This document shows, piece by piece, positions 31,501 through 39,541 of a stretch of 39,541 nucleotides of DNA. Numbering within the stretch: position 1 is the first letter of the stretch; each line of letters begins with the position of its first letter. Source of the stretch: Shewanella gaetbuli (GTDB lineage: Bacteria; Pseudomonadota; Gammaproteobacteria; Enterobacterales; Shewanellaceae). The DNA is taken from the NCBI RefSeq assembly GCF_023284065.1, contig NZ_JAKIKP010000019.1, forward strand, positions 1 through 39,541, given 5' to 3'. The notes under the pieces were generated by a model. That model did not search any database, was not told where the DNA came from, and saw only the letters and a list, made by a program, of their open reading frames with translations. A program made the position numbers and the translations under genes.

Positions 31501-34301
31501 TCACATTTAGCTTGAATACTAGATGCTAGCGGTAACGGGCTATCAATAATGTGTTGATAAATATCCTGTCCACCTAAGCTCACTTGTTTAATTAAACTCA
31601 GCTTATTACCACTGGCTAATTGTTGTGTCAGCGGAGTGTTTAACCGTTGCGTTAAGGCCTGTTGTTGGCTTTGGCTAATAACCAAATCAATATTTGAGAA
31701 TTGGTTTTCGCTTACCGTAGCCACACTGGCGCCAATGTCACGCTGGGTTTGGTTAAGCATCACCAAACTGTGCATTATGCTGGCAATACCTGAGGCAGCA
31801 AAACTATGGCCTAAGGTATGCTGTGCTTGTGCTAGCGGTTTAGCTCCGGCTTTAAGTTGCGCAGTTAACGCTTGGCCTGAGTCAGTTACCCCATGAATAG
31901 GTGACTGATTCAGCTCTATTAACTCGCCTGTTGCGCTAAGTAACTGCTGGCTAATTTGCTGTGGGCTAGCATTGGTTGTAAATTGCAGTTTATTGATATT
32001 GGCATAACTTTTTGTGGCTGTATCATGGGTCGACGTAGACTGTAATACCAATGCGCCAGCGCCTTCACCCACAAACCAAGATTGGCTTTCTTGGCGTGTT
32101 GAAGTGGCAATTTGCCCTTGTTTCAATAAGATATTTTCAATACTGCCAGACAAGTCCACCGCGGCAATAATCACCGCATCTAAAGGCTCTTGGCTTGAGT
32201 TCATTGCAAATAGATTTTGCGCTACATCAATACAGCGGTTAACTGACTGCTCACCTGCCGAAATAGTAAATGCGGGGCCGTTAAAGTCCCACAAAGATGA
32301 AATACGCGACGCCATAATATTACCAATAAAGCTGGTGTATTGGTTTAATTTAGCGGCGTCGAGTACGCTGTCCATGGCGATGGTTTCAAGTGCTGCAAGT
32401 TCTGCTTCTGTTAGCGTTACCCCTTGAGCCAATAAGCTATCTTGTATTTGACTGTGTAAGTTAACTCGGCCTCTGAATTGGTGTAATTCAAGCTCGGTTT
32501 CCATTGCCACTAATACAGCAACTTTACTGCCTGCGGTTAAATTGGCATCAACAATGGCTTCGTCGGCCACTTTCATTAACAGTAGTTGTTGTGAAATTAA
32601 GCGATCATCTTCATTAGGCGGTACTTTGAAACGTAAAAAGTCAAAGTCGAACTGGTCAATGTACGCCCCTTGTGGCACAGAGTGTAATCCGTGTTTCGCC
32701 AATATTTCTGGGTGTTTGTCTAGGCCTTTCCAGCGTTGATTAGGTAATGGCGACATTAAGGTTTTAGCCTGACAAATATGCTCGGCTAATAAATTAATGC
32801 TGTTTGCCTGACCAAAATGGGCGGCGATACCGGTTATGGCCAGCGGGGTATTAATCGCTTTGGCGATAGCAGGATTAATGACCGATGTTGCCGTAACGGG
32901 TGCCTTATTATCATAAGACTCAATCAATAAATGCGCATTACAGCCGCCAAAACCAAATACTGATACCCCAGCGTGACGAGTGGCATTGTTGGCTGGTTTA
33001 TCTGGCCAAGGTAATACATCGTTTGGCAAGGTTTGTTGGCCAAAAAGCCCATTGGGTGAGGCAATAGGGCTGCTAATATTAATACTGGGTGGCAATACTC
33101 CTTGGCGCATGGCGAATATCATTTTCATGATGCCGGGCATGCCAGCGGCGGTGAGTAAGTGGCCAAGGTTTGATTTAGCTGAGCCAATTAACGGCGTATT
33201 AGTGCCAGCAAGTTTATCTTCAAAAAAGCGCTCCATAGATGTCAGCTCAACCTTGTCACCTAAAGGTGTTCCAGTGGCATGACATTCAATTACTTCAATA
33301 CTGGCGGGGGCAATATTAGCTTCGCGGTATGCTCTTTCAAACGATAAAACTTGTCCTTTACTGTTAGGGCTTAATACAAACTGGCCTTTACCGTCATTTG
33401 ATAAGCCTATTCCGCTAACTAAAGCATAAATATGATCGCCATCTTTTTGGGCATCTTCTAAACGCTTTAATACCAGAACTCCGGCACCTTCACCAGCGAA
33501 TAAGCCTTTACTGTTGCTATCAAATGGGGCCGAAATACCGTGGTCGGGGTAAGCATGAAATATAGAAAAGCCCATATTAATGAAGAATGGGTCTGCCCCC
33601 GAAACCGCACCTGCTAGCATAATATCGGCTTTACCTGTATGCAGGTAATCGCAGGCAAGTTTTAGGGCGTAAACCGAACTTGCACAGGCGGCATCTAAAC
33701 TAAGTTGTGCGCCGCCTAAACCTAATGCATCTGCCACTAACTTAGATGCATTATGAGCAATTGCGCCGTTGCGATAGTTAATGGTGTGAGGTTGATGTGT
33801 TGTTTGGCCAAAACGTTGCAATACAAAATTAGGCTGTTTTAGCGTGGCTTGTAAGGCTTTTTCAACCACGTCGTGATACAAGGGCACAAACAACTCGTTT
33901 GACTTAGCGGTGGGAAAGGACAAGGTTCCCATAACAATACCCGCATTGTTTAAACGGCTGTCGTCTAGGGTGATGCCTGCATCTGCTAAGGCATTTCGAG
34001 CTGTGTCGGTGGCCCATAAAAAGCTGTCGTCTAAGCCATCAAACTGATCTGCTGCAATGCGGTAAGCGTTGGGGTTAAACGCAAAGTTTTGAATGTAACC
34101 GCCTTTATCACAATAAAAGCGATCAGATTGTCCTTGAGTGCCAAGGTAATCTTGCGGATTAGCATTTAATTTTTCAGCACTTATTTGACTACGAGAGTCT
34201 TTTTTGTCGAGTAAATTTTGCCAAAATTTTGCTGGCGTATCCGCATCAGGATACTGATTCGCTAAACCAACAATGGCAATTTTAGGGGCTTGAGAACTCA
34301 A
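28503..34301 (-). CDS. pfaC: PfaC, PUFA synthase subunit with KS, chain-length factor and two DH domains
   Basis: A 1932-residue multidomain subunit. KS1 (about 5-460) has the full triad: Cys206 in DAACASSV, His341 in HATGTPLGD, His381 in SNLGHL. The second KS-like domain (about 485-900) has SAGEQSVNR where the active-site Cys would be, so it is a chain-length factor. A Gln/Ala/Pro-rich linker (about 960-1095) leads to two FabA-like dehydratase domains (about 1100-1470 and 1530-1930) with HFKGDQVMAGSLMAEG and FHFHQDPVMPGSLGVEA; these set the double bonds. The start is TTG at 34301, overlapping the pfaB stop by 4 bases, so translation is coupled. The domain order is that of Shewanella PfaC. 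Confidence 0.97.
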   Translation of the reverse strand: MSSQAPKIAIVGLANQYPDADTPAKFWQNLLDKKDSRSQISAEKLNANPQDYLGTQGQSDRFYCDKGGYIQNFAFNPNAYRIAADQFDGLDDSFLWATDTARNALADAGITLDDSRLNNAGIVMGTLSFPTAKSNELFVPLYHDVVEKALQATLKQPNFVLQRFGQTTHQPHTINYRNGAIAHNASKLVADALGLGGAQLSLDAACASSVYALKLACDYLHTGKADIMLAGAVSGADPFFINMGFSIFHAYPDHGISAPFDSNSKGLFAGEGAGVLVLKRLEDAQKDGDHIYALVSGIGLSNDGKGQFVLSPNSKGQVLSFERAYREANIAPASIEVIECHATGTPLGDKVELTSMERFFEDKLAGTNTPLIGSAKSNLGHLLTAAGMPGIMKMIFAMRQGVLPPSINISSPIASPNGLFGQQTLPNDVLPWPDKPANNATRHAGVSVFGFGGCNAHLLIESYDNKAPVTATSVINPAIAKAINTPLAITGIAAHFGQANSINLLAEHICQAKTLMSPLPNQRWKGLDKHPEILAKHGLHSVPQGAYIDQFDFDFLRFKVPPNEDDRLISQQLLLMKVADEAIVDANLTAGSKVAVLVAMETELELHQFRGRVNLHSQIQDSLLAQGVTLTEAELAALETIAMDSVLDAAKLNQYTSFIGNIMASRISSLWDFNGPAFTISAGEQSVNRCIDVAQNLFAMNSSQEPLDAVIIAAVDLSGSIENILLKQGQIATSTRQESQSWFVGEGAGALVLQSTSTHDTATKSYANINKLQFTTNASPQQISQQLLSATGELIELNQSPIHGVTDSGQALTAQLKAGAKPLAQAQHTLGHSFAASGIASIMHSLVMLNQTQRDIGASVATVSENQFSNIDLVISQSQQQALTQRLNTPLTQQLASGNKLSLIKQVSLGGQDIYQHIIDSPLPLASSIQAKCDAIKPAVATPVAPANPIASQSTNKISISMPNIKSASSNTHVDQATSEASNVAQLPPAHLNAFQQNQWLAQQAQQAFLKSRHAGLQVADALLNQQLAQINGFAQPQQQVASQTNAVNLASQTPVQVVSAAPSTSPTPNTAPTPNHALVPPYTAPIPANKPCIWNYADLVEYAEGDIAKVFGSDYAIIDGYSRRVRLPTTDYLLVSRVTKLDATMNQYKPCSMTTEYDIPVDAPYLVDGQIPWAVAVESGQCDLMLISYLGIDFENKGERVYRLLDCTLTFLDDLPRGGDTLRYDIKINNFARNGDTLLFFFSYECFVGDKMILKMDGGCAGFFTDQELADGKGVIRTDDEINLRQAALNNPNKPRFEPLLHCGQTQFDYGQIHHLLTGDIGSCFGADHVSHQLQTGIQSSLCFASEKFLMIEQVSNLQVHGGAWGLGLVEGHKQLAPDHWYFPCHFKGDQVMAGSLMAEGCGQLLQFFMLHIGMHTLVNNGRFQPLENASQKVRCRGQVLPQHGELTYRMEVTEIGVSPRPYAKANIDILLNGKVVVDFQNLGVMIKEEHECTRYLADQTSQTNTTIDKADKAPLMAQQPDLSAPTNKGVIPLKHVPAPEVAADSKYANRTPDTVPFTPYHMFEFATGDIEKCFGPDFSIYRGLIPPRTPCGDLQLTTRVVEINGKRGELKKPSSCIAEYEVPEDAWYFAKNSHHSVMPYSVLMEISLQPNGFISGYMGTTLGFPGKELFFRNLDGNGKLLRHVDLRGKTIVNDSKLLSTVIAGSNIIQNFTFDLSVDGEPFYTGSAVFGYFKGDALKNQLGIDNGKITQPWHIENNISPDITVNLLDKSSRVFNPPAAQPHYKLAGGQLNFIDTAEIVETGGKYGKGYLAASRTIDPSDWFFQFHFHQDPVMPGSLGVEAIIELMQTYAISKDLGQGFVNPKFGQILSDIKWKYRGQINPLNKQMSLDVHISEVKDQNGKRIIIGDANLSKDGLRIYEVKDIAICIEEA

Positions 34302-36481
34302 TGAGGTTCTCCTTCTGAAAGAGGCTGATGGGCAGGCGTCATTGGTGCAGACTCCATGCTTGATAATTTGGCTATATCTTGACGCATAGCCCAGTCGATA
34401 CTGTTAATAAACGGCGTAAATGACATTGGCACTTGATGTATTAATAATTGTGCGAGGCATTTTAATAAGCTGATATTAGCATCTGCGCCTTTGGCATTTA
34501 CCGCAACGGCTTTAGCGCCTTGGCAATGCTGGTTGGATAATATTTTATCAATTAAGGTGGTGGTTTGGCGGTCTGCACCCACTTCAACAAATAAGCGACT
34601 ACCGTGTTGGTAGGCTTTGCTAATAAGTTGCGTAAAGTTTAATTGATGGCAAAAAGTATCTGCAATGGATTGTGCGATAGCATCAGCCGTTAAAACCACC
34701 GGGCTGGCTTGCATTGCGGTAATAAAGGTAATCTCAGTGGGTAAGTTGGCCATTAAAGGTTGATGATAAAACCCTTTTACCTGCTCAATAATTTGCAACG
34801 CAGGGGGAGTATGCATTGCGGTCACCTTGTTAGAGGCGATACCGCGCTTACCCGCTTGTTTAAGTAATGCTTTACAACTGGTTTCACAGCCTGCAACCAC
34901 GCAAGTATCACCTTGAATAATGGCAATATAAGCTTTGGGGTACTGGGCTAAAAATGGCTTCAATTCATCTTGGCTAGCGCGGGTAACAAAGCTATTCCAT
35001 TGTATGGGTTCATCTTGGCTAAGTTGCCAGTCTTGGCGAACGCAATTGAGTGCGCCAGAAATATCGGCGGTAAAAATGCTACTGGTTTGGGTGGCTTCAA
35101 TTAAATTATGCGGTTGCTGCCATACCCCTAAACTTGCCCACATGGCCGCTTCACCCATTGAATATCCTAGGGCAAAACGGGGTTGAATTTTAAATTCTTG
35201 GGTAAGCAGTTTTGTGAGTAGGTAACTGACTCCAACGCCTGAAATGGCTAGCTCAGATAAACTCATTTCACCCATAGCAGAAGTCGGGGTATAAACCTTA
35301 TCAGCTTGAAGCATGGCGTGTAGATCGCCTTGTTTTTCTAGCTCAGCAAATAACCCCGGAAAGGTTTGCCCCAAGTTGTGAAACATATTGTGGTATACGG
35401 TACCAACACCTGGGTAAACAAAGCTCAACCCGCTATCGTTTGCTGATTGCTCATTTGCTGGCTGCTTTAGCGAATGTTGCCTAAAACAACTCCCCGCAGG
35501 GGTTTTGTAATCAAGTCGTTCCTCTTGATTAGCTAACGCACTTAGTAGGGCTTTAGCTTCATCAATTAACGCACTATGGCTAGTGGCCATTAATACTGCA
35601 CTGACACTGACTTTATCATTGACTTTAACACTGTCGTCACTACCACAGAGCTTAGCTTGTTGCTGTTGATAAGCTTGTAAATGCTGCTTGATTAGAGTGA
35701 GTAACTCACCACCACTATGAGCATTATTTGCTTGGTCAATGGCCGCTAGCTGGCTGATCACGGCCGTTAATTGTTGTTGAAGTTCACTGACTGATGCCGC
35801 CCTTAAAGGTAACCATAATCGCGACAGATTAATAAGCGGATTGGTAACAATTAGTCCGCTACCTTGGGTTAAAATAATGCTTTGATAACCTTGTGATTCA
35901 ATCTGGCTGTTAAACGCGGCAACACGGCTTTGGTGTAATTCGCTAAACCAATAGCCGCTTTGTGATCCGTCAGACCTTGGGCGTTGTCGGCTGGCAATGG
36001 CGCTGATAAAAGCAGCAAATTGTTGTAGTTTGTGTAGCGAAGTTACACTGTCACTATATTGAGTTAGCAGTGCCATGTGCTGACGTTTGGCATGAATTAA
36101 TGCTTGCTGTGTTGCTAGCTCATGTTGCTGGGCTGTGGCTAAGCCATTAATAAATGCATGGGGGTGAATAGCATGTTTTGCCGCGGTTATTGCAGGCAAC
36201 AGCCAAACCGTATTGGCAATGTTGATGACTTTGGCGTCATGGGGTTTATCAATAAACTGCCCGATAGCGCGAGCGATGGCTTGTTCAAAACCTATTGAGT
36301 TTGATTCAGCAATATCAATAAATTGTTCGCTTAAGCCACTGTTGTGGATAGGGTTTAATAATAACGCAATGCGTATAGGTGATTGATTAATATCTTCAAT
36401 CACCTTTATTAATGTGCTGCAATTCAGCACAGGCTCGTGGCCTGTACTGACTGCAGTTAATGGTTTTCCCTTGGCGTTCAT
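34298..36481 (-). CDS. pfaB: PfaB, acyltransferase subunit of PUFA synthase
   Basis: A 727-residue subunit. The C-terminal half holds an acyltransferase domain with GYSMGEAAMW (Ser441 nucleophile), preceded by FVYPGVGTVYHNMFHNLGQ; the likely partner His is in AMHTPP. The N-terminal half (about 1-310) is a degenerate KS-like region without an active-site Cys. PfaB is thought to help choose the final product (EPA or DHA). The ATG is 2 bases after the pfaA stop, and its TGA overlaps the pfaC start, so all are translated from one message. Confidence 0.95.
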   Translation of the reverse strand: MNAKGKPLTAVSTGHEPVLNCSTLIKVIEDINQSPIRIALLLNPIHNSGLSEQFIDIAESNSIGFEQAIARAIGQFIDKPHDAKVINIANTVWLLPAITAAKHAIHPHAFINGLATAQQHELATQQALIHAKRQHMALLTQYSDSVTSLHKLQQFAAFISAIASRQRPRSDGSQSGYWFSELHQSRVAAFNSQIESQGYQSIILTQGSGLIVTNPLINLSRLWLPLRAASVSELQQQLTAVISQLAAIDQANNAHSGGELLTLIKQHLQAYQQQQAKLCGSDDSVKVNDKVSVSAVLMATSHSALIDEAKALLSALANQEERLDYKTPAGSCFRQHSLKQPANEQSANDSGLSFVYPGVGTVYHNMFHNLGQTFPGLFAELEKQGDLHAMLQADKVYTPTSAMGEMSLSELAISGVGVSYLLTKLLTQEFKIQPRFALGYSMGEAAMWASLGVWQQPHNLIEATQTSSIFTADISGALNCVRQDWQLSQDEPIQWNSFVTRASQDELKPFLAQYPKAYIAIIQGDTCVVAGCETSCKALLKQAGKRGIASNKVTAMHTPPALQIIEQVKGFYHQPLMANLPTEITFITAMQASPVVLTADAIAQSIADTFCHQLNFTQLISKAYQHGSRLFVEVGADRQTTTLIDKILSNQHCQGAKAVAVNAKGADANISLLKCLAQLLIHQVPMSFTPFINSIDWAMRQDIAKLSSMESAPMTPAHQPLSEGEPH

Positions 36482-36483
36482 AC

Positions 36484-39400
36484 TTACATAGCGCCTTCTG
36501 TTAAGGTTCTACGCGGGGCGGTAAACGCATCGTTCAAACTTATACTAATGGTGATTTTGGCTGCTGACATAGTGCAGCTTAATCGACCATCTTGATGATA
36601 CAGGGCAACATCAGCGGTTAATGCACGGCTGGTACTTTTGCTTACCGTTAACACGATAAAGCCTTTGTCACCAGACGCCATTGGCTGATAACTGGCAAAC
36701 TCACCAATGGTTGATGGCAAGCTGGCGGCATCGTGATGTAGTCGCGCCCATACCAACATGGCTTGTAACAGTAAGTCTTCAGCAAACGGTTGGCAGCCAC
36801 CTTGTTGAGCTTGTGGAGCAAACCCTAGGCAATCATTTGAATTAACCTTTGGTAGTTCAACCGAGCACACTAACTGTTGTTTATCAGCCATTATTACTTG
36901 TTTTATTCCCTGTAGGCGTGGGCCGTGGAATAAGGTTCCGTTGCTATACAGTTCGGCGTTAGTAGTTATCACTTCACCGTTATTAGCTAAGGCTTTGGCA
37001 GCTTGCAAGGTGTCTGTTATGGACTCATTAACCGCTGTAATGGCTTGGCTTACTGCATTTTCTGCAATTAAATTGGCTTGATACTGCGGCCTTAGTGGCG
37101 TGTCTGCAGCATCATTGACCATTTTGCTTGATATTAATGCCGTTAAGCCTTTATCAGTTTGAGTTAGCGTTAGCGATAAACGCTGGGACTGGTTAGTCTC
37201 AAAAATAATGCCTTTTAGCAGTTTGTAATCAGCCACTTTGACGCTTTGGCCACACAACAACTTCGCGGTATCACGCATCCACTGAATAGCACACACTGTG
37301 GGCAACACTGGATTACCCGCAATGCAGTGGTCTTCAATAAAAGGTAGCGCAAGTGGATTTAACACTCGCTCTACCGTATAAGATGGCGCGTTATTAGCCA
37401 ATGATAGTGTCAGCGAACCCTGAGTATTAACCAAAGAGTCCGCATTAAGCTTTTTTACATCAGCGCCTGTTTGTGCGTCTGCATTGCCTTGCATGTCTGA
37501 ACCAATCAGCATTTGTACCCCTGATTCAGATAATAAGCTTTGAGCAAATAAGTTAGCGCCTTTATCGAGTGGGATAACGTAAACGCCGCGTTCAACAAAC
37601 ATTTTTTTCAATGCTGAACTGACCATACCGCCGTCCCATGGTCCCCAGTTAAAGCTCATGACTTTAGCTTGAGGGTAGGCCGCTGCTAGCTTTAAGGCTG
37701 CTTTATTCAATATCTCATTCGACATTGAATAATCACTTTGGCCGGTATTGCCATAAAACCCGGCCGCCGATGAGAACATGGCTACTAGTTTTAATGCTGA
37801 AGCATCAATGGCATTGATAATACGGTTAAATCCACTGACTTTTGTGCCGTATACTTTGGCAAGTTCAGATAAGGTTTTATCTTGAATGTGTTTGTCTGCT
37901 AACACGCCTGCGCCATGAATAATACCGCTAATGCTGCCTACGTTTGTTAAGGCTTGTTTCACCGCATCATCACTACTGACATCCATACTGATGTATTGAG
38001 CACTGGCGCCAACCTGTTTAAAGGCATTAAGTGCTGCATCAATTTCTAGGCTGCTGGTGATGGGCCAAACAAGGGCATCAATTTGTTTCGGGGTTGGCTT
38101 GTTACCTTGAGACTGAATATAACCAATGGCTGCGGCTTTAAGCTCATTAGCCTGTTTACCCTTTGCCCACTCTGGAAGGTTGTTAGCTAAATGCTCACTA
38201 CGTCCGGCCAGAATAAAGTGCGATTGGGTTTGCTTTGCTAAGGTTAATGCGCACTCAAAGGTGACGCCTTTAGCACCGCCGGTCACCAAAATATTATCTT
38301 GTTTAGATAAACTTGCTGCATTAAAGCGTACTGCGGCTTTGTCGGTAGCCACTAAAGTACAACGACCCGAGTCGCTAATACCCACTTCAGTGATTTTATT
38401 GGCTGCGTTGTGGTCTTGAACATCAAATAGCTCATTAACAATGGCTTGAGCAAGTTCTTGGGCGTCGATGTTAGGGGCAATATCAAGGGCACGACAGAAC
38501 ACGTTTGGCCATTCATGGCTTAATGTTTTACTTAATCCTGATAAAGCGGCCTGATTCAGCTCAAGTTGATTTAAATTGTCGTCAATGTAACCAAAACCGC
38601 CGTCAATTCTGCTAACCGTCATAAAGCAAACGCGCTCAGATTCGGCTGTTGCTGTTAGGCTAGGTTGTAGATGTTTGGCCATCATAAAGGCTTGTTCAAC
38701 ACTTTGGTAAGCCGCGTCGTTTAAGCCAAGCACACCTTGTGCAGCAAGTTGTGGTTGTAAATGTACCACCCCTGCAATGTGATGTTTTTGACTAATTTGC
38801 TGTAAAACCTTAGCCACGCTTTCATCGCTGATGTCGTCTAGGGTAAAACTGTCGACATTGCTATTAAGCGGTGATTGTGAGGTAGTGATGGTTTTAGGGC
38901 TGCGGATCACGGCGACGGTTAAACCGTTAGCAACAAGTTTTTCTGCAACAACTCCTGCATTGTGACCATCATCATTGATCACAATACAGGCTTGTTTTGA
39001 AAATGCGCCAACAAGCTTATCCGCCGCTGGAAGCTTTTTTACAGCAACTTCCTGGTGTGGTGGTAAATCTGTAGCCACTTCAGCGATTGCTGCTGGCTGT
39101 TGAGTTTGTGGTGCTGAAGTACTTGCAGTGCTGGTATCAGACAGCTTGCTGTTCATGTAAGCCACAATTTCACCTAGGGTGCGGCACTCGGCTAAATCTT
39201 CAGGGTTTAGCTCAGGTAAGTCTGGTAACTCGTCTTGTACCGTCCCTAAAATTTCAACACGCTTGATAGAGTCGATACCTAAATCGGCTTCCATATCCAT
39301 GCTCAGTTCTAGCATTTCACTTGGGTAACCGGTTTTGTCAGCAACAACGCTCATCATGGTGCTTTGTACTGTTTCAGCGTTTAAACCTGATGCACTGGCT

Positions 39401-39541
39401 TGAGTTGTTGGCGTTGCAGCAGGTACAACGGCTAATTTGCTGTTCATGTAGTCAACAATTTCACCTAGAGTGCGGCACTCGGCTAAATCTTCAGGGTTTA
39501 GCTCAGGTAAGTCTGGTAACTCATCTTGTACGGTCCCTAAA
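36484..39541 (-). CDS. pfaA: PfaA, PUFA synthase subunit: last ACP domains, KR and C-terminal DH-like domain (5' part outside window)
   Basis: The visible 3' part is over 1000 codons; the reading frame runs open through the right edge. In order: part of one acyl carrier domain (39541 to about 39445), one complete ACP with phosphopantetheine Ser in LGIDSIKR (codon 39268-39270), then an Ala/Thr/Gln-rich linker. The ketoreductase follows, with NILVTGGAKGVTFE, catalytic Ser in MFSSAAGFYGNTG and Tyr in QSDYSMSNE. Last is a hot-dog region with NPLALPFIEDHCIAGNPVLP, as in PKS dehydratases. KS, malonyltransferase and the other ACPs must lie to the right. pfaB follows after 2 bases. PfaE, needed to load the ACPs, is not seen. 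Confidence 0.97.
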   Translation of the reverse strand, partial: LGTVQDELPDLPELNPEDLAECRTLGEIVDYMNSKLAVVPAATPTTQASASGLNAETVQSTMMSVVADKTGYPSEMLELSMDMEADLGIDSIKRVEILGTVQDELPDLPELNPEDLAECRTLGEIVAYMNSKLSDTSTASTSAPQTQQPAAIAEVATDLPPHQEVAVKKLPAADKLVGAFSKQACIVINDDGHNAGVVAEKLVANGLTVAVIRSPKTITTSQSPLNSNVDSFTLDDISDESVAKVLQQISQKHHIAGVVHLQPQLAAQGVLGLNDAAYQSVEQAFMMAKHLQPSLTATAESERVCFMTVSRIDGGFGYIDDNLNQLELNQAALSGLSKTLSHEWPNVFCRALDIAPNIDAQELAQAIVNELFDVQDHNAANKITEVGISDSGRCTLVATDKAAVRFNAASLSKQDNILVTGGAKGVTFECALTLAKQTQSHFILAGRSEHLANNLPEWAKGKQANELKAAAIGYIQSQGNKPTPKQIDALVWPITSSLEIDAALNAFKQVGASAQYISMDVSSDDAVKQALTNVGSISGIIHGAGVLADKHIQDKTLSELAKVYGTKVSGFNRIINAIDASALKLVAMFSSAAGFYGNTGQSDYSMSNEILNKAALKLAAAYPQAKVMSFNWGPWDGGMVSSALKKMFVERGVYVIPLDKGANLFAQSLLSESGVQMLIGSDMQGNADAQTGADVKKLNADSLVNTQGSLTLSLANNAPSYTVERVLNPLALPFIEDHCIAGNPVLPTVCAIQWMRDTAKLLCGQSVKVADYKLLKGIIFETNQSQRLSLTLTQTDKGLTALISSKMVNDAADTPLRPQYQANLIAENAVSQAITAVNESITDTLQAAKALANNGEVITTNAELYSNGTLFHGPRLQGIKQVIMADKQQLVCSVELPKVNSNDCLGFAPQAQQGGCQPFAEDLLLQAMLVWARLHHDAASLPSTIGEFASYQPMASGDKGFIVLTVSKSTSRALTADVALYHQDGRLSCTMSAAKITISISLNDAFTAPRRTLTEGAM
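39150..39541 (-). repeat. Tandem acyl-carrier-domain repeat, period 291 bp
   Basis: The stretch encoding VQDELPDLPELNPEDLAECR and the following GEIVxYMNSKL occurs twice, 291 bp (97 codons) apart, at about 39150-39250 and 39441-39541. The two copies differ at only a few bases across roughly 95 positions. This is the end of the tandem ACP array typical of PfaA; the number of copies cannot be counted here. The near-identity at DNA level points to recent copying or gene conversion. Confidence 0.9.

Noticed and set aside
32200..32340. Loss of the active-site Cys in the second KS domain of PfaC as a possible mutation
   Set aside because: The second KS of PfaC is normally a chain-length factor without that Cys, so this is the usual state.
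28503..34301. Many open frames of 60-140 codons on the plus strand across the pfa genes
   Set aside because: They are antisense to long genes with full domain signatures, lack ribosome sites, and their translations are low-complexity shadows (rich in Cys, Ser, Trp).

Overview
The window looks like chromosomal DNA from a marine Shewanella or a very close relative (Gammaproteobacteria, Alteromonadales). The main reason is the gene set on the right: a pfaA-pfaB-pfaC-pfaD cluster for long-chain polyunsaturated fatty acid synthesis (the eicosapentaenoic acid type of Shewanella and relatives). The rcsF-trmO-proS neighbourhood, the H-NS-type protein, the tRNA-Glu/tRNA-Ala array and the moderately AT-rich coding DNA with frequent TTG and GTG starts agree with this. 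I see no insertion sequence, prophage or CRISPR array.

Layout. 1-521: the end of a tRNA array with one partial and two complete identical tRNA-Glu copies on an exact 186-bp repeat, then tRNA-Ala(GGC) and a terminator. 630-760: a strongly structured segment ending in a minus-strand terminator, possibly a small RNA or the 3' end of the gpx transcript. 843-5332: glutathione peroxidase, an MgtE magnesium channel, a YfaZ-like outer membrane protein, a 53-residue basic protein and a patatin-like lipase. 5631-8553: a two-gene signalling unit of a response regulator with DUF3369 and HD-GYP domains followed by a GAF histidine kinase. 8609-12273: proS, a hexapeptide acyltransferase, trmO and rcsF in a row on the minus strand, then an H-NS family gene. 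13369-15043: etfB-etfA behind a perfect 18-bp palindrome. 15125-16956: a lysine riboswitch ahead of an NhaC-family transporter, which is therefore probably a lysine transporter. 17076-25334: thymidine kinase, a chemotaxis receptor, two fumarylacetoacetase-superfamily enzymes on either side of an exported amidohydrolase, an unidentified alpha/beta hydrolase and a YghU-type glutathione transferase. 25587-26378: a prolipoprotein diacylglyceryl transferase whose sequence resembles Bacteroidetes enzymes. 26556-39541: the pfa operon on the minus strand, with pfaA cut by the window edge and a small zinc-ribbon-like gene at its 3' end.

How the parts work together. PfaA, PfaB, PfaC and PfaD form the iterative synthase; the phosphopantetheinyl transferase PfaE that arms the acyl carrier domains is not in the window. 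EtfBA carries electrons from acyl-CoA dehydrogenases, and its palindrome fits a branched-chain/fatty-acid catabolism regulator. The two glutathione-dependent genes, gpx and the yghU-like gene, lie 24 kb apart but share a 15-base palindromic motif upstream, which suggests one peroxide-responsive regulator. The most useful leads are that shared motif, the structured RNA candidate, the Bacteroidetes-like lgt and the small gene at the end of the pfa operon.
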